Shown piece after piece: positions 1-7,825 of a stretch of 32,171 bases of DNA. The notes under the pieces are model-generated. The model was not told where the DNA came from and ran no database searches. It saw only the letters and a program-made list of their open reading frames with translations. The stretch's first letter is position 1. Each line of letters opens with the position of its first letter. The DNA comes from Candidatus Poribacteria bacterium. GTDB taxonomy: Bacteria > Poribacteria > WGA-4E > PCPOR2b. Where the stretch lies: assembly GCA_022822785.1 (NCBI GenBank), contig JAJEAL010000031.1:1-32171 (forward strand). The letters are read 5' to 3'. The translations under genes and the position numbers were made by a program.

Positions 1-2
1 CA

Positions 3-1286
3 GTTGCACGGTTATTGCAAACCCCGCCCAATCCTGTCCCGCTCGATTTTGTCGATGCCTCAATTGACCGGCTTGAAAAGCAGATGAAGATTCATTTTGC
101 TGCCAATCAGCGGGAGGCGATTAAGACCGCGTTAAGCGCGAAGGTGATGCTCTTAACCGGCGGGCCGGGGACCGGAAAAACGACGACAACCATCGGTATG
201 CTCCATCTTTTTGAAGCACTTGATAAGCAGGTACTCTTAGCCGCGCCAACTGGACGGGCGGCGAAACGCATGAGCGAGACAACTGGACGTGAAGCCAAGA
301 CCATCCACCGCTTGTTGGAGTTCTCGCCGCAGGAGTTCGGTTTCAAGCGGAATCAGGATAATCCCTTGGAAGCGGATGTGCTTATTATTGATGAGATGTC
401 AATGGTCGATCTGATCCTGATGAACAACCTGATGAAGGCGATACCCTGGAACGCGACCCTCATCATGATTGGCGATGTGGATCAACTGCCCTCGGTGGGC
501 GCGGGAAATGTCTTGACAGACCTCATCGCTTCTGAACAGGTCACGGTTGTCAGGTTGACGGAAATTTTCCGTCAAGCGCAGGAGAGTTATATCGTCACCA
601 ATGCCCACCGTATCAATCGTGGCAATTTTCCGCAGACGACCGGACCCGCCGACCGCAACTTCTTTTTTATGGAAGAGGAAGATCCGGATCGAGCGGTTGA
701 CCTGATATGTGAGCTTGTGGGGAAGCGTTTGCCCAAACACTACGGCTATCACCCGATGGACGATATTCAGGTGCTCTGTCCGATGCGACGTGGCTCGGTT
801 GGTTCCGAAAATTTCAATAAACGATTGCAGGAAATCCTCAACCCATCGTCGGAGGAGACGATTCGAGGCGGTCGAAACTTCCGTGTCGGGGATAAGGTAA
901 TGCAGGTTCGGAACAACTACGATTATGACGTTTTCAACGGCGACATCGGGCGTATCACCGATGTGGATCTTGTCGATAAGCTAGTCACAATCGAGTTCCC
1001 TGAAAAGCGGGTCGCTTTTGATATGGCGGATCTGAACGAATTGGTGCTCGCTTACGGTATCACCGTCCACAAGGCACAGGGCAGCGAATATCCCGCCGTC
1101 GTTATACCATTGATGACGCAGCATTATCTAATGCTGCAACGGAATCTGCTCTATACCGGCATCACGCGGGCGAAGGAGTTAGTCGTCCTCGTCGGGACCA
1201 AGAAGGCGCTCGGTATGGCGATCCGGAATAACAGAGTTGTTGAGCGGAATAGTTTTCTTGCGGAAAGACTTCGACGTGCTTTATAG
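3..1286 (+). CDS. recD2: RecD2-type ATP-dependent DNA helicase, C-terminal part (5' end outside window)
   Basis: This is a superfamily 1B DNA helicase that unwinds duplex DNA using ATP, as RecD2 enzymes do in repair and recombination. The reading frame is open back to the window edge (VARLLQTPP...), so the N-terminus lies upstream; about 428 residues are present, against roughly 700 or more in whole RecD2 proteins. Visible motifs are Walker A GGPGTGKTTT (about nt 162-190), motif II LIIDEMSM, motif III IGDVDQLPSVGAG, the EIFRQ motif, the SH3-like segment around FRVGDKVMQVRNNYD, and the UvrD-like C-terminal AYGITVHKAQGSEYPAV and LLYTGITRAK motifs. A TTG at 15 can be read as a start, but family alignment argues against it. 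The stop is followed within a base by a palindromic repeat, and the next gene converges on it. The family assignment is secure; only the symbol is a choice between RecD2 and close relatives. Confidence 0.93.
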   Translation, partial: VARLLQTPPNPVPLDFVDASIDRLEKQMKIHFAANQREAIKTALSAKVMLLTGGPGTGKTTTTIGMLHLFEALDKQVLLAAPTGRAAKRMSETTGREAKTIHRLLEFSPQEFGFKRNQDNPLEADVLIIDEMSMVDLILMNNLMKAIPWNATLIMIGDVDQLPSVGAGNVLTDLIASEQVTVVRLTEIFRQAQESYIVTNAHRINRGNFPQTTGPADRNFFFMEEEDPDRAVDLICELVGKRLPKHYGYHPMDDIQVLCPMRRGSVGSENFNKRLQEILNPSSEETIRGGRNFRVGDKVMQVRNNYDYDVFNGDIGRITDVDLVDKLVTIEFPEKRVAFDMADLNELVLAYGITVHKAQGSEYPAVVIPLMTQHYLMLQRNLLYTGITRAKELVVLVGTKKALGMAIRNNRVVERNSFLAERLRRAL

Positions 1287-1364
1287 TAGTAGGCATACTC
1301 CGTATGCCGTAACACCTGCATCAAAGTAGTAGGCACACTCCGTGTGCCGTAACCGCCTACTACT
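1285..1364. repeat. Pair of hairpin repeats nested in an inverted repeat between convergent genes
   Basis: Two 29-bp copies (1285-1313 and 1325-1353) each form a 7-bp stem with a TCC loop: GGCATAC/GTATGCC at 1292-1308 and GGCACAC/GTGTGCC at 1332-1348. The copies differ by a compensated T-A to C-G change. The second copy is itself enclosed by AGTAGTAGGC (1325-1334) and GCCTACTACT (1355-1364). It lies where transcripts of recD2 and the RND gene meet, so it could act as a bidirectional terminator or mRNA-end structure, although no T-run is obvious. Confidence 0.75.
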
Positions 1365-4300
1365 ATGTTCTTACCCTTTTCTCTACCTCCTGGGTCTCAA
1401 CGCGGACCCCGCGCCATTGACGAATATCATCGCTGATTGCATAAAACGCCGGAATCACAAACAGCGTCAGCAGGGTCGCCACCGACAACCCCCAGACGAT
1501 GGTACTCGCCATCGGCATCCATATCGCAGACTTCCCACCGACTCCCAACGCCATCGGCAGCAGACCGCTCACGGTTGTAATTGAGGTAAGCAAAATCGGG
1601 CGTAGGCGTGTGCGTCCCCCATTGATGATCGCCTGCCATTTTCCCGCCCCCGCCGTCCGCTGACGATTGATAAACTCGACCAACACAATCGAGTCATTGA
1701 CGACAATACCAGCTAACGCAACAAGCCCATATGTCGAAGCGACGCTCAACGGGTTTCCAGACGTGATCAATCCTACCATCGCGCCGATGAACGCAAAGGG
1801 GACAGTCATCAGAATAACCAGCGGTTGGAGGAATGACCTGAACTGCGTTCCCAGTATGAAATAGACCAGCATAATCCCAAAAGCGAAGAAGATGGGGATG
1901 TCCCTAAAAACCTGCTGAAACTCGGCAAATTCGCCGCCCGATTCGAGGGTGTAGCCCGGATAGCGCGGACTGATCTTATCGAAACGTGCACGGAGCCTCT
2001 GATTCACTGCAACCCCAGAAGCGACTTCTTCATCCACGTTAGCGGTAATTGTGATAGCCCTCTCCCCTTTGTAGCGATGAATTGTGGAATAACCTTGTGT
2101 CACACTCAGCTGGGCGACATCTCGGAGTGGGACGGGCACACCCGTTGCACCCATCAATTTCAGGTCTTCCACATCTTTGAGCGTCCTACGCGCGGATGCA
2201 CTGAATTTGACGACGACATCAATCTCCTCATCGCCATCGCGAAAAACAGTTGCCTTCGCCCCTTCAAACGCATTGCGCACGGTGAACCCAATCTGCTGCA
2301 CCGTCAACCCATATTCGTTAGCCTTGTCCTCATCAATATGTAGTTTAATCTCTTCTTGACCTAAAGCATAGTTGTCCTTGATGTCAGTGACGCCGGGAAT
2401 CTTGGAGAGTGCCGCTTTCAGTTCGTGGGTGATTGCTTCCAGTTCGTCGAAGTATTTTCCTTTTACTATGACTTCGACATCCGCGCCGGCGGGCGGTCCC
2501 TCTTCTCTTGTCTGAAATCCGACACGCTCGGGACCCGTGATATGACTGTATTTCTGACGAAGTTCCGCGATGATTTCATCAAGCGTCCGCTCGCGATCTT
2601 TGGCTTCAGCGACTTCAATATGGAGCATTCCGAGGTTACCGTTACGTTCATTAAAGTTGTTCTCTACCTCGTGCCACCCCGTTCTCGCGATAACTGCCTT
2701 GACTTCAGATTTGGGCATCGCGAGTGTAACTGCCTCAAAGTCGCGGAGGACGTCATCCGTCGTCTCCAAACGGGTGCCCACCGGCATTGTGACATCGACA
2801 AAAATCATTGGATACTCGTCGCCGTGGAACATGTCAACCTCGACCAATCCGAACCGGATAGGGAGAAAACTCAGAAATAGGCAAAGGACAATACCACCCA
2901 GCACCCAGTAACGACGGCGTAGGGCGAATTTCAAAAGCCGCGTGTAGGGCTTTAGGAGGTAGCGCATGAGTCTATCTTGGGATTTGGGGCGCCCGACTTT
3001 GCCCCAATCCGCAATGTGGGACGGTAAAATGAAGAAGCATTCAAACAGAGACGCGGCGAGCGTCAACGCGACGATGATTGGGATGATTTTCATGAATTTG
3101 CCCACAATCCCCGGCAATAGCGCGAGCGGAAGGAAGATGGCAGCGGTCGTTAAGGAGGCGGTTATCACGGGCCAGGCAACTTCATAGCCGCCGTTGATAG
3201 CCGCTTGGATCGGCGATTCCCCTTCCTGCATGTGACGATAGACGTTCTCCATCACAATGATAGCATCGTCCACAATGATACCAAGCACCAACACCAGCCC
3301 GAACAACGACATATTGTTAATTGATTCGTTGGCAACGCCCATCAGCCCAAAAGTGATCAGGAGTGTCAACGGAATGCCGATGGCGACAAAGATTGCGTTC
3401 CTCAATCCCATGAAGATGCACAAGGCAAGGAGAACAAGCAGTACACCGAAAAGTGCGTTTGTTTGTAGCTTTCCGAGCGAATTGCGGATGTGGATTGAGC
3501 TATCGTTCACCCATGTGATTTCCGCATCTTCCGGCAGCCGATTTATCCGGTATGTCTCCACTACGGCTCGCACTGTATCGACAATCTGAATCGTACTCCC
3601 CTCGCCCCGTTTTGCTACTGAGAGTGTAATTGCTGGTTTGCCGTTCAAACGGGGGATTACGGTCGCCTCTTCATAGGTGTCTCGAACCTGGGCAACGTCC
3701 CTGATGCGGATCTTGCCGCCGCCGGGAATCTGTCGCACAATCACGTCTGGGATTTGGTCAATTGAGTCAAATTCTCCGACGGTACGCAGCAGGTATTCCA
3801 ACCGTCCGATCTTCAACTCCCCTGCGGGGACGTTCATATTCTTGGCTGCTAGCGCGCCGACAACTTGTTGCAACGTCAAGGAATACCGATCAAGGCGGTC
3901 GGGATCGACTTCGACCCAGATCTGGCGGTCACGAATCCCGTAGACCGAAACCTCCAACACATCCTCAACCGCTTCAATTTCATCTTGGAGTTCTTCCGCC
4001 AGTTTTCGCCGCTCTTTTTCGGGGAAATCTCCCGCTACAACAACATCAATCACCGGCGTTAGTGTGTTTGATTCTAACTTGAACATGACAGGATCCTCCG
4101 CATCTGCGGGTAAATTGGGGACTTTGTCTAGCTCTGTGCGGAGGTCTTGATACAGTTTGTCAAACTCGTCACGTGAGATATTCTGATCAAATTTGACGCT
4201 GATGCCGGTGAACCCCTCAGCAGCGGTTGAGGTGATAGACTCAATTTTATTCACATCGGCGATCTCATCCTCAATCGGTTTGGTAATCAGTTTTTCAAGC

Positions 4301-4476
4301 TCTTCAGGTGAAATGCCGGGGTAGGTCACCCAAATAAGTACCCAGTTGAAGGACATATCGCGTTCGAGTTCGCGGGGCATGTTGATGAGCATGTAAGAGC
4401 CCAAAACGATTGTCGCAATGGTGATCATGTGAACCAATACAGGATTATTGACGGACAGCCTAAATACAGATTTCAT
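1363..4476 (-). CDS. RND-family efflux permease (AcrB/HAE1-like inner membrane pump)
   Basis: This is a proton-driven resistance-nodulation-division permease, expected to work in the inner membrane as the trimeric pump of a tripartite exporter. At 1037 residues it has the full family length. TM1 is at about residues 12-32, followed by porter-domain sequence. A TM block at about 340-480 contains GIIVDDAIIVMENV with the paired proton-relay aspartates D403 and D404. A second porter half and a second TM block at about 850-1015 follow, including GLVALAGIVVNDSIVLVEFI and GRTRLRPILLTSITT. The ATG at 4476 has an AAGGA box about 10 nt upstream. No membrane-fusion protein or outer-membrane channel gene is next to it here: upstream lies a divergent gene and downstream a convergent one. 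The partners must therefore be elsewhere, or the pump works with shared ones. The substrate cannot be told from sequence. Assignment to the RND superfamily is secure. Confidence 0.95.
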   Translation of the reverse strand: MKSVFRLSVNNPVLVHMITIATIVLGSYMLINMPRELERDMSFNWVLIWVTYPGISPEELEKLITKPIEDEIADVNKIESITSTAAEGFTGISVKFDQNISRDEFDKLYQDLRTELDKVPNLPADAEDPVMFKLESNTLTPVIDVVVAGDFPEKERRKLAEELQDEIEAVEDVLEVSVYGIRDRQIWVEVDPDRLDRYSLTLQQVVGALAAKNMNVPAGELKIGRLEYLLRTVGEFDSIDQIPDVIVRQIPGGGKIRIRDVAQVRDTYEEATVIPRLNGKPAITLSVAKRGEGSTIQIVDTVRAVVETYRINRLPEDAEITWVNDSSIHIRNSLGKLQTNALFGVLLVLLALCIFMGLRNAIFVAIGIPLTLLITFGLMGVANESINNMSLFGLVLVLGIIVDDAIIVMENVYRHMQEGESPIQAAINGGYEVAWPVITASLTTAAIFLPLALLPGIVGKFMKIIPIIVALTLAASLFECFFILPSHIADWGKVGRPKSQDRLMRYLLKPYTRLLKFALRRRYWVLGGIVLCLFLSFLPIRFGLVEVDMFHGDEYPMIFVDVTMPVGTRLETTDDVLRDFEAVTLAMPKSEVKAVIARTGWHEVENNFNERNGNLGMLHIEVAEAKDRERTLDEIIAELRQKYSHITGPERVGFQTREEGPPAGADVEVIVKGKYFDELEAITHELKAALSKIPGVTDIKDNYALGQEEIKLHIDEDKANEYGLTVQQIGFTVRNAFEGAKATVFRDGDEEIDVVVKFSASARRTLKDVEDLKLMGATGVPVPLRDVAQLSVTQGYSTIHRYKGERAITITANVDEEVASGVAVNQRLRARFDKISPRYPGYTLESGGEFAEFQQVFRDIPIFFAFGIMLVYFILGTQFRSFLQPLVILMTVPFAFIGAMVGLITSGNPLSVASTYGLVALAGIVVNDSIVLVEFINRQRTAGAGKWQAIINGGRTRLRPILLTSITTVSGLLPMALGVGGKSAIWMPMASTIVWGLSVATLLTLFVIPAFYAISDDIRQWRGVRVETQEVEKRVRT

Positions 4477-4593
4477 TGTCGGCTTTTCCTTACGGATTGC
4501 ATTATGTTATAGATTATTGTGCACTTCTATGCTTGACGTTATCCCCTTTTTCGGATATGCTTGTGCTGACACGAACGGGAAGTCACACCACAA

Positions 4594-4710
4594 TTTATGG
4601 TGAATCAATACCCCTTGGCGATGTTTCAAAAGTCCCCCTTGATAAGCGGGATTTAGGGGGTTGACTGTACATCGTAAGGTTTATTAAGTCATTATAGAGT
4701 TCACCATAAT
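4594..4710. mobile_element. MITE-like element, TGGTGAA family, copy A
   Basis: A 117-bp non-coding element bounded by inverted termini TTATGGTGAA (4595-4604) and TTCACCATAA (4700-4709), both with TA at the outer edge. Its right half holds a CCCCCT...AGGGGG palindrome near 4633-4660. The right half resembles that of copy B (15970-16108). The TA-flanked TGGTGAA ends suggest a TA-targeting (IS630/Tc1-like) origin by inference; no transposase is present. Confidence 0.65.
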
Positions 4711-4759
4711 TAACGATAGTAATAGTTAGTAGCGTTGACCACTGGGGGCAAATTTGAGC

Positions 4760-5185
4760 ATGGCTTGGATAAAATACGCACTAATCACCGCATGTGCGCT
4801 GGCAGCTGCGGATCTTTGTGTGAAACTGGCAGCGAACAGGATTTCTAGCAGCTTAGCAGTATTAATGTATGGCAGCTGCACATTCTCCACTGGACTTGTG
4901 TGGGTGCTGTGGCAATGGGCGCGCGGCAACCCGCAGCATGCCCAACTCTCAGGCATTTTGGCGAGTATGGGTATGGGATTTGCATTCAGCGGCGTGCTTA
5001 TAGGATTGCATGTCACCTTTAGTGCGGGGGCACCCATTTCTCTCGGTTCGCCCGTCATCCGGCTCGGAGGGATATTGCTGGCGAGTATAGCTGGCTTGAT
5101 ACTGCTTCGGGAGCCGCTCACGTTACGATATGTTATCGGCATACTTCTGGTCTGTGGTGGTATGTATCTGATTGTTACAAGATAG
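4760..5185 (+). CDS. EamA-like small membrane protein (half-size drug/metabolite transporter type)
   Basis: A hydrophobic protein of about 141 residues with four likely membrane helices: about 3-22, 32-52, 66-88 and 92-140 in two passes. The C-terminal pattern is PVIRLGGILLASIAGLILLREPLTLRY followed by IGILLVCGGMYLIV. The REPLTLR-GILLVCGGMYL signature matches the end of an EamA repeat in the drug/metabolite transporter superfamily. Full-size members carry two EamA domains; this is a single one, as in small EmrE-like or paired half-transporters, so it probably works as a dimer. The substrate is unknown. I chose ATG 4760 (MAWIKYAL) with GGGGGC about 10 nt upstream; a TTG at 4754 is an alternative that would add two residues. 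The gene stands alone between repeat-rich stretches and is divergent from the RND pump. Confidence 0.75.
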   Translation: MAWIKYALITACALAAADLCVKLAANRISSSLAVLMYGSCTFSTGLVWVLWQWARGNPQHAQLSGILASMGMGFAFSGVLIGLHVTFSAGAPISLGSPVIRLGGILLASIAGLILLREPLTLRYVIGILLVCGGMYLIVTR

Positions 5186-5281
5186 CAAGCTCGTGAAACG
5201 TGAAAATCGTTTGGTCAGAACTATAGTAGCTCTTACGAATTAATGAGACACGCCAAACCGAATCGCATTGCACCCAGGCCC

Positions 5282-5347
5282 GGTAGGTGCGGTTTCTAAC
5301 CGCACCGCACTCAATCTAACCCGGTAGGCGCTGTTTCCAACTGCGCC
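5282..5347. repeat. Two GGYGC hairpin repeats with 41-bp period
   Basis: Two 25-bp units begin exactly 41 bp apart, at 5282-5306 and 5323-5347. Each folds into a 9-bp stem with a 3-nt loop: GGTGCGGTT-TCT-AACCGCACC, and GGCGCTGTT-TCC-AACTGCGCC with one T-T mismatch. The stem differences are mostly compensated. The same unit with the same period recurs at 18899-19005 and singly at 18677-18701. The rest of 5186-5401 shows no gene. Confidence 0.8.
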
Positions 5348-5401
5348 GATGCAACGCCTACCATACACGAGGAGCGAAAGCGTCTATCTGTTTTTAGGAT
5401 T

Positions 5402-5493
5402 GGCTCATGTAAAAAGAAAGTGCAAAGCACAACGAGAAACCGAGTTTTTTCTTCAAAACTCGGTTTCTGTTGCACGATTTCTTAACATGAGCG
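5402..5493. mobile_element. 92-bp miniature inverted-repeat element with 8-bp target duplication
   Basis: A 92-bp near-palindrome beginning GGCTCATGT and ending ACATGAGCG, with a central hairpin GAAACCGAG...CTCGGTTTC (about 5436-5468). It is flanked by a perfect 8-bp direct repeat TTAGGATT (5394-5401 and 5494-5501), as expected for a target-site duplication. A second copy with the same length and the same spacing of flanking repeats is at 24081-24172. It encodes no protein, so mobilisation would need a transposase elsewhere. It sits just beyond the broken end of a GNAT gene. Confidence 0.8.
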
Positions 5494-5515
5494 TTAGGAT
5501 TTACTATAACAGGGC

Positions 5516-5907
5516 TTATGCTTCCCATACATACTTCGCCCGGACATATGCCATCTCGAACCCGGCACGGCGTAGATTGCGATGTGAAACGAGCGGGGCG
5601 CGCGGCTTGGGGGCCGCAGTCTCGCTTGTAAACCAACTACATCCCCATTCCAATCCATCAAACACACGTCGATCCACCATTGCTTTTTGAATCCCACGCC
5701 GTCGGAATGGTGCGAGGGTGGCGGCATCTGTCAGGTGTGCCGCTGCATCTTGAGCATACATCGCTGCAACCGCCACAGGCTCATCACCATCATACGCTAG
5801 ATTTTGGCGGCATACTCTTTGGGGGCGCTGCGATGGAACGCTGCTCCCGAATGCGCTTCAATATTCTCAATAATCTCGCTCAATTCTCGTGTGACAGTTT
5901 TGCCCAT
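5516..5907 (-). pseudogene. GNAT-family N-acetyltransferase remnant, frameshifted
   Basis: Read on the minus strand, the C-terminal frame gives CRQNLAYDGDEPVAVAAMYA, then LTDAATLAPFRRRGIQKAMVD and SHRNLRRAGFEMAYVRAKYVWEA, stopping at 5516. The RRRGIQ segment is the acetyl-CoA-binding motif A (R/Q-x-x-G-x-G/A-like) and RNLRRAGFE is the usual motif B of GNAT enzymes, which move an acetyl group from acetyl-CoA to an amine. The apparent N-terminus, MGKTVTRELSEIIENIEAH from ATG 5907, is in another frame that stops near 5790, so the two parts cannot be one protein. The joined length is only about 130 residues, so an internal deletion is also likely. It lies 27 nt downstream of yfiH in the same direction and was probably once its operon partner. 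The substrate is unknown. Confidence 0.6.
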
Positions 5908-5934
5908 TTTCTTTCGATTTTAATTGCTATCAAC

Positions 5935-6750
5935 TCACGCTGACAACATAATTCCCGCTCCGAATCTGCCCGTCCTTCCTTTTTGGTGTCGCTCAGAGAA
6001 AAACAGGTGTGCGTTGCAATAGGTGCAGATCCGAGCGACCTCTATGTTTTGTGCCGGGATACCTGCCTCTATGATTTGCCGCTTGTTCGCTTCCCACAGG
6101 TTAAAATATCCTTTGCCGTCAGGACCCTTGTCGTTGATATAGCCATCTCTGCCCCCAAAGGTCCCCTCAACTTGTGCGATTACCTCAGGACCGACTTCGT
6201 AGTGACAGGGACCGATGGATGGACCAATCCCTATAAGGAGGTCAGCGGGGGCACAGTCGAATTTTGTTTTTAAGGTTTCTGCCGTTTTCTGAGCCACCAA
6301 TTTGACCGTCCCACGCCAACCCGCATGGGCGGCGGCTATCACCCGCTTTTGGGGATCGAAAAAAAGCACTAGCACACAATCCGCCGAAAGCACTGTTAGG
6401 CATAGGTTCGGCACATCGGTTACCAGTGCATCCGTCGCTTTAACAGCTGTATCAAGGTTGGATGCGCCGTAACCCCGCATCTCCTCCGTTACAATTGTCA
6501 CCGTGTCACTGTGCACCTGTTCTGCGATTGTGAAATCGGAGAGCGGGATTCCGATATTGGCCGCTAAACGTTCACGATTTTTTAGGACAGTTTCAGGAGT
6601 ATCTTCGACATGAAACCCAAGATTCAGAGATTCGTAAGGTGGGAGACTCAGACCGCCGATGCGGGTGGAAACAAAGTGGTTGATTCCTCCCCGCTCCGAC
6701 AGGTTCTGAAACCGAAATGTAGACAGCGACTGAAGGTGGGTTTCTAACAT
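5935..6750 (-). CDS. YfiH/LACC1-family purine nucleoside phosphorylase (former 'polyphenol oxidase')
   Basis: A 271-residue soluble enzyme of the DUF152/YfiH family. Members are zinc-dependent and act on purine nucleosides (phosphorolysis and deamination of adenosine and inosine); older annotation calls them multicopper laccases. The zinc ligands are visible: H80 in EQVHSDT, C125 in SADCVLVL and H142 in AAHAGWRGT. They are followed by GIGPSIGPCHYEVG and the C-terminal CTYCNAHLFFSERHQKGRTGRFG block. I start at ATG 6750 (MLETHLQSL), four nucleotides after the stop of the upstream mannonate dehydratase gene. A longer frame starting at 6891 only translates the overlap with that gene. The tight spacing implies co-transcription with the sugar-acid genes. 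Why a purine enzyme travels with them is not clear from sequence. Confidence 0.88.
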   Translation of the reverse strand: MLETHLQSLSTFRFQNLSERGGINHFVSTRIGGLSLPPYESLNLGFHVEDTPETVLKNRERLAANIGIPLSDFTIAEQVHSDTVTIVTEEMRGYGASNLDTAVKATDALVTDVPNLCLTVLSADCVLVLFFDPQKRVIAAAHAGWRGTVKLVAQKTAETLKTKFDCAPADLLIGIGPSIGPCHYEVGPEVIAQVEGTFGGRDGYINDKGPDGKGYFNLWEANKRQIIEAGIPAQNIEVARICTYCNAHLFFSERHQKGRTGRFGAGIMLSA

Positions 6751-6754
6751 AGCG

Positions 6755-7750
6755 TTAGGAATTGCTTTCAAGCGCTTGGAGCAACCCACGCATGTGACCA
6801 ACGCAGTAAGCGATATATTCTCTGCCCTCGGGTCCATCTGTGGTGAGCCGCATGATGTGGTCGTAGTCGAGAACAGCATCGTAACCGACATCGTGTAAGG
6901 CTTTGGCTACCCGGAACATGTCCATGTCACCGGTGTCGGGAATCACCTCTTCGTACCCCTTCCTTTCAGGAATCTTTCCACGCACGTTTCGGAAATGGAC
7001 GTGGAAGATTTTGCCCTGCCCCCCGAAGTGACGAATCCCCTCAAAGACATCTTCACCTGACTCGTAGCGGGTGCCCACACAAAAGGTCATACCGTTGTTC
7101 GGCGAAGGCACTTCAGAAAAAAGACGGTCGAAGGCCGCAAAGTTGTAAAGAATCTGTGGCACGCCGTAGATGCTAGGAACAGGTGGGTCGTTGCCGTGCA
7201 TCGCGACTTTGACCCCAACACTCTCCGCCACAGGCACCACGGTCCTAAAGATCTTCAGGGTGCGTTCCCAGATTTCATCATGGGTCGGGGCACCTTCCGG
7301 CGGCGGTTGGTCGAGCGCTTCGCTCAGATCCACTTTCAGATGGCTATATCCGCCTCGTCCTTCGATGTAGCTGTGCATGGACTTAGGAAAATGACCGAAT
7401 TGGCTCGCTTGGAAACATTGGATACCCATCACCGGCAGATTAAATTCGCCGCACAGCTCAGCGTTGACAATCAGGTTGTCAATTTCCTCCTCAGAGCCGG
7501 GTTGACCGAGAAACGTTTTAATATAGTGACCGTTAGCGGTGTTCGCGCGTTCGATCTTGAGGCCGGCTTTGTCAATCGCCGCTACAACCGTTTCTAATCC
7601 CTCGCGATTTGCACGACCACCAGCTTCAGAATAACCGGGACAGATGTCCAAAGTAATGTCCACGCAATCAACGCCAATCTGCTTGAGAAAGGCGAGGTCG
7701 TTTGGACGATTCAACCAGTCGGGACTGATACGCGTGCCAATTTTCATCAT
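6755..7750 (-). CDS. uxuA: Mannonate dehydratase (UxuA family)
   Basis: A TIM-barrel metalloenzyme that converts D-mannonate to 2-keto-3-deoxy-D-gluconate in hexuronate (glucuronate) breakdown. The protein has 331 residues, somewhat shorter than the roughly 390 of enterobacterial UxuA. The metal-site signature segments are all present: AMHGNDPP (H185), FCVGTRYESG (C224), FHVHFRNVRG (H252) and VLDYDHIM (D297), with GDMDM before the last. The start at ATG 7750 (MMKIGTRISPDW) has a strong AAGGAGG box 8-10 nt upstream; the open frame back to 7801 lacks one. It lies between the PLP-enzyme gene (75 nt away) and yfiH (4-nt gap), and the three probably form an operon. It could act on another sugar acid, since the family is broad in environmental bacteria, but the fold and reaction type are well supported. 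Confidence 0.9.
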   Translation of the reverse strand: MMKIGTRISPDWLNRPNDLAFLKQIGVDCVDITLDICPGYSEAGGRANREGLETVVAAIDKAGLKIERANTANGHYIKTFLGQPGSEEEIDNLIVNAELCGEFNLPVMGIQCFQASQFGHFPKSMHSYIEGRGGYSHLKVDLSEALDQPPPEGAPTHDEIWERTLKIFRTVVPVAESVGVKVAMHGNDPPVPSIYGVPQILYNFAAFDRLFSEVPSPNNGMTFCVGTRYESGEDVFEGIRHFGGQGKIFHVHFRNVRGKIPERKGYEEVIPDTGDMDMFRVAKALHDVGYDAVLDYDHIMRLTTDGPEGREYIAYCVGHMRGLLQALESNS

Positions 7751-7825
7751 TTTTGTGTCCTCCTTGTAGTAGATCTCGTAGCTTAGGTTGGGCGGAAGCA
7801 AACCACAACCGACGATGTTATTCCC

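Noticed and set aside
15-17. TTG as the start of the recD2 gene
   Set aside because: The frame is open to the window edge and the family needs a long N-terminal region, so the gene begins outside the window.
2077-4082. Several open frames opposite the RND gene
   Set aside because: They lie wholly antisense to a well-supported gene, have no ribosome sites and show no recognisable protein features.
6751-6891. N-terminal extension of the YfiH protein to 6891
   Set aside because: The extra residues translate the overlapping end of the mannonate dehydratase gene in another frame and resemble nothing in the family; ATG 6750 sits four bases after that gene's stop.
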